A stretch of 11,792 nt of DNA from Rhodospirillales bacterium (GTDB lineage: Bacteria; Pseudomonadota; Gammaproteobacteria; Steroidobacterales; Rariloculaceae): the NCBI GenBank assembly GCA_024640665.1, contig JAHEEO010000066.1, forward strand, positions 1,586 to 13,377. Direction: 5' to 3'. Under the pieces are notes generated by a model. That model ran no database searches and was not told where the DNA came from. It was given only the letters and a program-made list of their open reading frames with translations. Below are positions 7,024 through 11,792 of the stretch, one piece after another; positions within the stretch are counted from its first letter, which is position 1, and each line of letters opens with the position of its first letter. A program made the translations under genes and the position numbers.

Positions 7024-7053
7024 AGTATATGCATTTCAAACGCCCACTGTCTT
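7024..7053 (-). promoter_or_regulatory. Candidate sigma70 promoter of the GCS2-type gene, leaderless
   Basis: On the minus strand, TATACT (7029 to 7024) is a 5/6 match to the -10 consensus, and AAGACA (7053 to 7048) is a 4/6 match to -35, with 18 nt between them. Only 9 nt separate the -10 element from the ATG at 7014, so initiation would fall at or within about 3 nt of the start codon. No transcript evidence is available. Confidence 0.45.
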
Positions 7054-7184
7054 CAGCCGTCGACTGCCACCCTCCCCGGGATCTCGTGAGTTCTGGGTTC
7101 TAAATACATGGCGACTGAATGGCCTGGCAGCAGAGCTTGGTGAAAACCCAGCGAACTGCGCTCGCGACAGCCAGCGCAAGCAGT

Positions 7185-7568
7185 TCAATCGGCGCCGGTA
7201 ATCCTGCCGATTTCTTCGCCTTCGGGTGTGCGGACACCGACGACGTAGCCTCCGTCCGTGCCATCTTTCATGGGCGCGATACTGATCGTGACCATGTCAC
7301 CCACCGTAAACATGCCTGGGAGCAGGCCCTGGCGGCGCATATTGTTGCGGCTGTGACCCTCAAACTCGATATCGCGCGTTCCACGCGCATCGTCCGTCAC
7401 CTCCAATACCAAGCGCATGTGCGGATTGGCAAAACGGGCTTCAATCACCTTACCCGAGAGCGCGACTGGGTTGCGAAAATCGAACTGCGCTGCGGAATGG
7501 TGTGCACTTGCTGGTGCCACTATTGCACAAAGGATTAGTGCGCAGAATGTCGTTGCGATTTTGTTCAT
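7185..7568 (-). CDS. DUF6152 family secreted protein (second copy)
   Basis: This 127-residue protein has a signal peptide (MNKIATTFCALILCAIVAP, cleavage after 'ASA' at residue 22), giving a mature N-terminus HHSAAQFD. DUF6152 hallmarks are the AHHS motif, 'ALSGKVIEARFANPH' with the conserved NPH (His50), and a beta-rich remainder (DMVTISIAPMKDGTDGGYV). It is shorter than the copy ending at 267 and lacks its two C-terminal Cys. The first His and the N-x-H His are 27 residues apart, exactly as in the other copy. The ATG at 7568 is chosen because 'GGAAAGA' precedes it and the signal peptide begins there; the in-frame ATG at 7607 would add a non-signal-like stretch and overlap the upstream stop. 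It sits 35 nt after the 'PDFSGAW' gene, so the two are probably co-transcribed. Function unknown. Confidence 0.87.
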   Translation of the reverse strand: MNKIATTFCALILCAIVAPASAHHSAAQFDFRNPVALSGKVIEARFANPHMRLVLEVTDDARGTRDIEFEGHSRNNMRRQGLLPGMFTVGDMVTISIAPMKDGTDGGYVVGVRTPEGEEIGRITGAD

Positions 7569-7603
7569 TCTAGTCTTTCCGTATTTCACCGAGATTACTG
7601 ACA

Positions 7604-8344
7604 TCATTCCTGGACCATTTCAAGGCCCGCCTCTTCGTAGAGCCCTTCCATCTCGTCCAGCCATTTTGGCTCGGAGCATTCGTAGGTCAACACGTGATAG
7701 CCCGGCAGCTCCTGCCATCTTTTGACTATAGAGAACGGTTCCTTAAGCCACGCTGAATCAGTCATTGTCAGTTCATTGACCAGCACGCGCGTGCCATCTT
7801 CTAACGGTTCACCGAGATAGTACACTTCGCGAACCGTTGCCTCATTACTGTGTGGGTAACGCGAATCGACCTGAGTCTTAAGACGAGTCGTCTCGACAAT
7901 GAGCCGATCACCCTCCCAATAGGCCGTCGAGTAGCCGTTGCGCTCTGGGAAGAACGAGTCTGGATCCTCGGCTTCCGTGCCAATCAGGAAGCGTCGAAAC
8001 TCACTGTGCGCCTCGTAAATCACGAACACTTGTTCCGGGCGTTGGATGATTTCCATCGGGTAACCGCCGGAGCCGAGGACCGATGCCGGCATTCCCGAGC
8101 CGACACAGGAATTTCCCGCGCCGTGGTTAGTGCCGTCGGTGAGTGACAGAAAATCGTTCCTGGCGGCTTCGGCTGCCTCGGTGAGTACGGGCGCGCCTTG
8201 TGGCGCGTTAAAAGCGCCGGCACCAATACTGCCGCGGAATGTCGTCCACGCCCCGCTGAAATCAGGCTGCTCCGCAGCTTCTAGGACCGCCGCCGAAAGG
8301 CAGATGGCCAGCGAAACCATACCGAGGGTCCGATTGCTAATCAT
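7604..8344 (-). CDS. Secreted 'PDFSGxW' family hypothetical protein, partner of DUF6152
   Basis: This 246-residue protein has a signal peptide (hydrophobic 8-20, cleavage near LEAA-EQ at 24/25). Right after it comes PDFSGAW (27-33), the usual mature N-terminus of this uncharacterised family. Further signatures are GNSCVGSGMPASVL (77-90), YPMEIIQRPEQVFVIYE (95-111), FRRFLIG (116-122), YWEGDRLIVETT (142-153, the counterpart of WDGDTLVV in the 377-residue protein) and the final KRW...YECSEP (208-226). It should be periplasmic or secreted, with a beta-rich fold. 'AAAAAGGAAAGC' places a good Shine-Dalgarno before the ATG at 8344. It is the first gene of a two-gene operon with DUF6152, and its promoter region overlaps several palindromes shared with the divergent Crp-like gene. 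No enzymatic activity can be assigned. Confidence 0.87.
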   Translation of the reverse strand: MISNRTLGMVSLAICLSAAVLEAAEQPDFSGAWTTFRGSIGAGAFNAPQGAPVLTEAAEAARNDFLSLTDGTNHGAGNSCVGSGMPASVLGSGGYPMEIIQRPEQVFVIYEAHSEFRRFLIGTEAEDPDSFFPERNGYSTAYWEGDRLIVETTRLKTQVDSRYPHSNEATVREVYYLGEPLEDGTRVLVNELTMTDSAWLKEPFSIVKRWQELPGYHVLTYECSEPKWLDEMEGLYEEAGLEMVQE

Positions 8345-8366
8345 AGCTTTCCTTTTTCTGTTGAAC

Positions 8367-8386
8367 GCTGCCGAATTTACGGCAGC
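8367..8386. repeat. Perfect 7-bp inverted repeat in the leader of the 'PDFSGxW' gene
   Basis: GCTGCCG (8367-8373) and CGGCAGC (8380-8386) are perfect inverse complements with a 6-nt AT-only loop. They lie 22 nt upstream of the ATG at 8344, within the predicted 5' leader of the minus-strand transcript, and would form a stable hairpin. CGGCAG recurs at 8426-8431, and GCCGCAC (8385-8391) is mirrored by GTGCGGC (8423-8429), so alternative pairings are possible. It could be an operator or a leader structure. Confidence 0.55.
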
Positions 8387-8398
8387 CGCACAAATGCT

Positions 8399-8435
8399 CT
8401 GTCGACAGTTTAGCTCGATTTCGTGCGGCAGTTAA
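8399..8435 (-). promoter_or_regulatory. Candidate promoter of the 'PDFSGxW'/DUF6152 operon with overlapping palindrome
   Basis: On the minus strand, TTAACT (8435 to 8430) and TAAACT (8412 to 8407) are each 4/6 matches to sigma70 -35 and -10 elements at exactly 17-bp spacing. The 10-bp perfect palindrome CTGTCGACAG (8399-8408) overlaps the end of the -10 element and the expected start point, where a repressor would bind. The promoter call rests on this spacing alone. Confidence 0.4.
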
Positions 8436-8526
8436 GCAGTCAGTCGCTTTTTCATGACGCGAAATGCGCATAGTATGAGACAGTATCGTCGAATTGCCGG
8501 CCCCATGATCTCCATTTGGCTAATTC

Positions 8527-9219
8527 ATGAACGCGCTCTCAGCTGAAAGTCTGCTCCAATTCAACTACCTCTTCCGGGGGTTATCGAAGAGTGCAATATC
8601 GAGTATCGCCGCTTTAGCTACGCGTAGGCAGCTCAGCAAGGGCACTGTTGTTTTTTCGCAGGGCGACGAACCCGACGCGCTCTATGGCATCGTGGCCGGC
8701 AAGATTCGAATCAGTGCGAGCAGCCAATCCGGCCAAGAAGTCTTTTTGAGCTACATGGAGCCTGGCGACACCTTCGGTGAAATTGCCGTCATGGACGGAC
8801 TGCCGCGTACGGCAACGGCAACCGTCGTTGAGGATGCCGCGCTGATCATGATTCAACGTTCGGAGTTTCTGCGGCTGCTCCACAACGAGCCGGTGCTATC
8901 GTTGCAGCTAATTGAACTACTTTGCAAGCGGCTGCGCTGGACCAGCGAATTGATAGAAGAGTCCGCGTTCTTAGATGGTGAAGCACGCTTGGCGAAACGC
9001 TTATTGATCTTGTCTACCTTGCATGGCCGACTCAACAAGGCGAATCAAATCGAACTGAGCATTTCGCAGGACGATCTGGCGCATTTTCTCGGTGTGTCAC
9101 GACAGGCCGTGAATCAATATCTGCGCGAGTGGCAGCGCAAGTCGTGGGTTGCGCTCGGACGCAGCAGAATTACCATACTCGACGCTGAGGCACTCCAGGA
9201 GACGGTACGTACCGCTTGA
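8527..9219 (+). CDS. Crp/Fnr family transcriptional regulator, probable cAMP receptor
   Basis: This 230-residue protein has a cyclic-nucleotide-binding beta-roll at about 14-125, a dimerisation helix at 120-148 and a Crp-type winged helix at about 150-218 (SQDDLAHFLGVSRQAVNQYLREW, 180-202). cAMP-contact positions of E. coli CRP are retained: FGE (83-85, Glu72 equivalent), PRT (93-95, Arg82/Ser83 equivalents) and, in the dimer helix, RLRWTSEL (135-142), with Thr-Ser matching Thr127-Ser128. The FNR N-terminal cysteines are absent (single Cys133), so an iron-sulfur oxygen sensor is unlikely. In the recognition helix the CRP Arg180 is kept, but Glu181 and Arg185 are both Gln, so DNA specificity may be shifted. 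There is no clear Shine-Dalgarno before the ATG at 8527. It is divergent from the secreted-protein operon and about 0.9 kb from a nucleotide cyclase gene. Confidence 0.9.
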   Translation: MNALSAESLLQFNYLFRGLSKSAISSIAALATRRQLSKGTVVFSQGDEPDALYGIVAGKIRISASSQSGQEVFLSYMEPGDTFGEIAVMDGLPRTATATVVEDAALIMIQRSEFLRLLHNEPVLSLQLIELLCKRLRWTSELIEESAFLDGEARLAKRLLILSTLHGRLNKANQIELSISQDDLAHFLGVSRQAVNQYLREWQRKSWVALGRSRITILDAEALQETVRTA

Positions 9220-9272
9220 GCAAACGCATTCTACTGCTTGAGTTTATCCCTCGAAGTATTGGCCCAGGAAAA

Positions 9273-9311
9273 GTTTGACACCAGCCGAACGACTGTCAGC
9301 TGGTGTCAAAC
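9273..9311 (-). terminator. Perfect 13-bp inverted repeat, probable terminator between convergent genes
   Basis: GTTTGACACCAGC (9273-9285) pairs perfectly with GCTGGTGTCAAAC (9299-9311) around a 13-nt loop. It lies between the stop of the Crp-like gene (9219) and the stop of the small secreted-protein gene (9338). Read on the minus strand, the stem is followed by TTTT, as in an intrinsic terminator for the small gene. On the plus strand there is no immediate T-run, so termination of the Crp-like transcript is less certain. Confidence 0.65.
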
Positions 9312-9337
9312 GTAGTCTTTGGTTTTACGAGCGGATG

Positions 9338-9547
9338 CTAGGTCGGTATGCAGTACCAATGTCCGATAAAATACACCCACATACAATCCCAGCTCTGTCC
9401 CTGTTTACCGTCGACGACGAAACCAGCCTCCGGCATCGCTATGGGTTGAAGCATTGCTGGAGACGGCGCGTTCGCGCTCCCCGCTTGGATGGCGCCGATC
9501 GGAGCGAAGCAAATGGCGGCCAGAGCTGCAAGTTTTAGTTTGCGCAT
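9338..9547 (-). CDS. Small secreted hypothetical protein (69 residues)
   Basis: A 69-residue protein starts at the ATG at 9547, which follows a near-perfect Shine-Dalgarno CAGGAGA. The signal peptide is clear: MRKLK, then hydrophobic residues 6-19, with a possible cleavage after 'IQA' (residue 22). The mature part is about 47 residues, Pro/Met-rich at first (APSPAMLQPIAMPEAG) and then aromatic (SWDCMWVYFIGHWYCIPT), with two Cys (55, 66) that could form a disulfide, and it ends three residues later. I do not recognise a family. The strong ribosome site, signal peptide and downstream hairpin terminator argue that it is a real gene. It is divergent from the 102-residue gene and convergent with the Crp-like gene. 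Confidence 0.7.
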   Translation of the reverse strand: MRKLKLAALAAICFAPIGAIQAGSANAPSPAMLQPIAMPEAGFVVDGKQGQSWDCMWVYFIGHWYCIPT

Positions 9548-9591
9548 AGTAATGTTCTCCTGCTGAAGCGTAGCGTTTGAAAAGTCGTTGA

Positions 9592-9606
9592 GCGCCAGTC
9601 TGGCGC
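9592..9606. repeat. 15-bp palindrome upstream of the small secreted-protein gene
   Basis: GCGCCAG, a single T at 9599, then CTGGCGC: a perfect odd palindrome 45-59 nt upstream of the ATG at 9547, presumably in its leader or promoter. It is more typical of a protein-binding site than of an RNA hairpin, because there is essentially no loop. Confidence 0.45.
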
Positions 9607-9657
9607 CGCAATTCAAAAACTACTGTCAGCTTCCCGACACTGCGAACAAATGCGCTG

Positions 9658-9681
9658 GAACTGTCGGCTGGTTGACAGTTC
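9658..9681. promoter_or_regulatory. Operator-like inverted repeat GAACTGTC-N8-GACAGTTC
   Basis: Two perfect 8-bp arms are separated by 8 nt, in the divergent region between the small secreted-protein gene and the 102-residue gene, next to an A8 tract (9686-9693). The ACTGTC/GACAGT half-site also occurs at 8404-8409, 8479-8484, 9292-9297 and 9622-9627, all in intergenic DNA around the Crp-like gene. The layout fits a dimeric regulator site. Which protein binds is not known. Confidence 0.45.
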
Positions 9682-9724
9682 TTCCAAAAAAAACCTGTTG
9701 CAATTCACATATTCGCGGAGTGCA

Positions 9725-9740
9725 TGTGATCTCGTTCACG
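9725..9740 (+). promoter_or_regulatory. CRP-like box TGTGA-N6-TCACG
   Basis: TGTGATCTCGTTCACG matches the E. coli CRP consensus TGTGA-N6-TCACA at 9 of 10 defined positions. It is centred 54 bp upstream of the ATG of the 102-residue gene. CGTAAT at 9757-9762 could serve as a -10 element, which would put the box near the -37 to -42 activator position. The binding protein might be the Crp-like regulator encoded at 8527-9219, but its altered recognition helix makes this uncertain. Confidence 0.45.
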
Positions 9741-9786
9741 CAGCGCAGCGAACCTTCGTAATCGGGGAACTCAAAAGAGCACAAGA

Positions 9787-10095
9787 ATGGGATCAACCAC
9801 AAACGTCGTCACCCTGCTCAAATCCGTAGAGCGTCTTCCTGAACAGGATCAGGACCTGCTTCTAAAACTCGTGCGCCTGCTAATTGCAGCGCCGGAAGCC
9901 GCGCAAAGTCACGCGATCAGAATGCTCGGAGACATTATCGCAATGGAGCCCGAAACACGCTTCGAGTGTGTGTCAGACCTGCAGGAAATCGTTGAATTTC
10001 TCGACGCGCGGGTAGAGGCAAAGCACGGTCGTCGCTGGCGCGCAACGGACGCAAGCCGGCCAGTCGTCTCTATTATTCCGGAGCCAAATTCTTAA
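9787..10095 (+). CDS. Hypothetical protein, 102 residues
   Basis: A small soluble protein with no signal peptide or membrane segment. Residues 8-75 look mostly helical, with Leu-rich stretches (VERLPEQDQDLLLKLVRLLIAAPEAAQ) resembling the leucine-rich helical N-termini of small regulatory or HTH-associated proteins. The tail (78-102) is basic and then Pro-rich. I cannot assign a family. The ATG at 9787 has a modest AAGAG upstream. Support for it being real comes from its length without overlap, its isolated position between two intergenic signals, and the CRP-like box upstream. Its stop is 8 nt from the stop of the convergent cyclase gene. Confidence 0.6.
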   Translation: MGSTTNVVTLLKSVERLPEQDQDLLLKLVRLLIAAPEAAQSHAIRMLGDIIAMEPETRFECVSDLQEIVEFLDARVEAKHGRRWRATDASRPVVSIIPEPNS

Positions 10096-10103
10096 GTTGA
10101 CCT

Positions 10104-11792
10104 CTATTTGGCGGTTACATTGACCACGCCTTCCCAGTCGTGAGTCACGGCCTGCAAACTCGCGCAATAAGTCTTATAGAACGCCATAACGGTATCCGAC
10201 GCATCTTGACGGCTCTGCTCGCTGAACCACTGGCGTGCCGCATCGATATGACCTTTGCTAAAGAGCACCAGCCCGGGTTCGAGTGTGCGCCGGTGCGACA
10301 TGCACAATTCCAGTATATCGAGCGCTGCCGACTTGCCGGCCAAGCGGAACCTGCCGATTTTTCGCCACGCTGATGCTTGCGTCTCGATTGAATCAGCCGA
10401 AGCCAATGTCGCCGCGCCGACAACCCGAGTGAGTGCCTGGATACGCGCAGCTGTATTTACTGTATCCCCAACGGCCCGATAGTTGAATCGCGTGGCCGAA
10501 CCGATATTCGCCATCATTATTTCGCCGCGATGCAGGCCCAGGCCTGTTACCAATGGTGTGTCGCGATGATCTTGGCTAAACACCTCGATCGCATGCGTCA
10601 TCTCATTGGCGGCGGCGGCAGCATCCGCACTGGGATTGTTTCGCTTCCACTCGCCTCCCCACACAGCAATCATGGAATCTCCAGCGGTATCCGTCACGAG
10701 CCCGCCGTGTCGCTCCACGATAGAAAACAGCAGTTCGTAATATTCGTTCATGAGCGCGCCGAGAACAGCCGGGCTCAATCGCTCCGCCAGCGCCGTGTAA
10801 TCGCGCACATCGCTGACCAAACAGACACCGTCGATCAGTTGCTGCGCATTGTCGCGCGCGAAGCCCCCATCGGCGGCGCCGGCCACAATGCCTGCGGTCG
10901 GCACGTATGCTTCGAGCGCTTCGCGAAGATGTTCCTTGCGGCGACTTTCCGAAAACCGATGCCACAAAAGCCCCAATATGAGTGCGCACGGAACTTGAAT
11001 CAGCAAAGGTACGAACGTGGGCACGAAAACGCGCCCGAACTGAAAAATCAACACGGCACTCAGGGTATAAATTCCGCCAAGCGCCACTAATATCCCGAGC
11101 GTATGCCGTAGCTCCAAAAACCGCGGGGTCGAAGCAACCAGCATTCCCCATAGGAACACAAGCATGAGTTGCGGCCACATGGGCAGCGGCGCGATGAGCT
11201 GCCGATGCAGCATATTGCCGAATGCAGTCGCGCCGATTTCTACTCCACTCAAATTCTGACCGCTCGTTTCAGAATAAATTGAATAAAACGTATCTTGTTG
11301 CTCGGGCTGACTGGTTTCAGCAATTCCAACGAACGCCACCCGTCCTTCTAACAGCGCTGCCGCCGCGCCATACGTACGATCAGACAGCACATCTTCATAC
11401 GCAATCGTATCGATCGTTCGGGCTGGACCGTAGTAACGGAGATATGCGCTTTCGCCGCCAGCGAACAATGAAACCAAAGCCAGGAGGCGCGCACGCACCT
11501 CCGCTTCGAGATACACAGACGTCTGCACTGAATTTATGAGCCGTTTTCCCAATTGGTCGTCAGCCACAAATTCATCGCGCAAGGCCCGACTCGCAATTTC
11601 CAGGCCACCGGCTTCGCGAACGGCCGCCAAGTCTCTCGGAATAGACGCGGGCAATGCCGGATACTCACCTTCAATAAGCGTCAAAAACTGTTCGTAAACT
11701 TTATTTGCATAGGCTTGCAAAGCAATTGCTGGTAGATTGGGAAGGTGGCTTCCCGATCTGTCAAAAATCCAAAATTGGTTTAAGCGTATGGG
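10104..11792 (-). CDS. CHASE2-domain class III adenylate/guanylate cyclase (partial, N-terminus beyond right edge)
   Basis: 562 codons are visible, and the frame is open to the window end, so the TTG at 11720 is not the true start. Numbering from the first visible codon, the C-terminal part of a CHASE2 sensor domain covers about 1-200 (YEDVLSDRTYG... EGRVAFVGIAET... LSGVEIGATAFGNML). Three membrane helices follow (about 209-222, 232-251, 260-277), and then a class III cyclase domain (about 322-494) with metal Asp328 and Asp372 and transition-state Asn446 and Arg450. A TPR-like tail lies at about 504-554. The extracytoplasmic CHASE2 domain should sense an unknown signal and control cyclic nucleotide synthesis in the cytoplasm. 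The two base-selecting positions are Asp368 and Arg439, not the usual Lys and Asp/Thr, so cAMP as the product is probable but unproven. It converges on the 102-residue gene. Confidence 0.9.
   Translation of the reverse strand, partial: PIRLNQFWIFDRSGSHLPNLPAIALQAYANKVYEQFLTLIEGEYPALPASIPRDLAAVREAGGLEIASRALRDEFVADDQLGKRLINSVQTSVYLEAEVRARLLALVSLFAGGESAYLRYYGPARTIDTIAYEDVLSDRTYGAAAALLEGRVAFVGIAETSQPEQQDTFYSIYSETSGQNLSGVEIGATAFGNMLHRQLIAPLPMWPQLMLVFLWGMLVASTPRFLELRHTLGILVALGGIYTLSAVLIFQFGRVFVPTFVPLLIQVPCALILGLLWHRFSESRRKEHLREALEAYVPTAGIVAGAADGGFARDNAQQLIDGVCLVSDVRDYTALAERLSPAVLGALMNEYYELLFSIVERHGGLVTDTAGDSMIAVWGGEWKRNNPSADAAAAANEMTHAIEVFSQDHRDTPLVTGLGLHRGEIMMANIGSATRFNYRAVGDTVNTAARIQALTRVVGAATLASADSIETQASAWRKIGRFRLAGKSAALDILELCMSHRRTLEPGLVLFSKGHIDAARQWFSEQSRQDASDTVMAFYKTYCASLQAVTHDWEGVVNVTAK

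Noticed and set aside
6578..7201. 207-codon plus-strand frame opposite the GCS2-type gene
   Set aside because: It is antisense to a protein with clear GCS2 motifs, and the translated sequence is Ser/Arg-rich low-complexity text without domains.
8527..9219. FNR-type oxygen sensor for the Crp/Fnr regulator
   Set aside because: There is only one Cys (133) and no N-terminal Cys cluster, while the cAMP-contact residues are retained.
9275..9538. 87-codon plus-strand frame
   Set aside because: It begins inside the perfect hairpin at 9273-9311 and runs antisense to the small secreted-protein gene, which has the better ribosome site.
10083..10112. GCCAAAT...ATTTGGC repeat spanning the convergent stops as a bidirectional terminator
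   Set aside because: The stem is AT-rich with a 16-nt loop and no T-run, and both arms are partly coding.
10104..11720. Complete cyclase gene beginning at TTG 11720
   Set aside because: The frame stays open for 24 more codons to the window edge, with CHASE2-like sequence, so the gene is truncated by the window and not naturally short.
1..11792. CRISPR array, tRNA/rRNA, transposase or phage genes
   Set aside because: I scanned both strands by eye and found no spaced direct repeats, cloverleaf-like segments, or transposase or integrase motifs.

Overview
The window looks like chromosomal DNA from a free-living proteobacterium. A gammaproteobacterium, perhaps of the Woeseia/Steroidobacter type, is my best guess. 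The basis is moderate GC, tightly packed short operons, DUF6152 genes paired with secreted 'PDFSGxW/WDGDTLVV'-type proteins, a CHASE2-linked class III cyclase and a DUF1538 (UmpAB-like) operon. I see no rRNA, tRNA, insertion sequence, phage gene or CRISPR array. The assignment is inference from gene content only.

Layout, left to right. (1) 1-129 is the 3' end of a + strand gene of the same secreted-protein family as two other genes in the window. (2) 267-1906, minus strand, is a two-gene operon: a 377-residue secreted protein followed by a DUF6152 protein. (3) 2284-4568, plus strand, is a compact four-gene operon. It encodes two paralogous DUF1538 membrane proteins (UmpA/UmpB-like, a proposed Na+(Li+,K+)/H+ antiporter pair), a divergent PII-like protein and a two-CBS-domain protein. 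The genes overlap or are separated by 1 nt, which suggests a transporter with its own nucleotide-sensing regulators. (4) 4577-7014, minus strand, is an overlapping pair: a GCS2-type carboxylate-amine ligase and an AstE/AspA-type zinc carboxypeptidase or deacylase. One probably makes, and the other hydrolyses, an amide-linked amino-acid product. (5) 7185-8344, minus strand, is a second copy of the 'secreted protein + DUF6152' module, with the same 35-nt spacing as the first. (6) 8527-11792 is a signalling neighbourhood: a Crp/Fnr regulator that keeps the cAMP-contact residues of E. coli CRP, a tiny secreted protein, a 102-residue hypothetical protein with a CRP-like box upstream, and a CHASE2/class III nucleotide cyclase that runs off the right edge.

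The strongest leads are these: the DUF1538-PII-CBS operon with degenerate PII loops; the two DUF6152 proteins, each predicted to begin with His-His after signal cleavage and each carrying an N-x-H histidine exactly 27 residues later, which suggests a metal site; the cyclase, whose two substrate-specifying positions are Asp and Arg instead of Lys and Asp/Thr; and the dense palindromes around the Crp-like gene. Start sites were often moved downstream of the longest possible ORF, because a Shine-Dalgarno sequence and signal peptide fit the internal ATG better.
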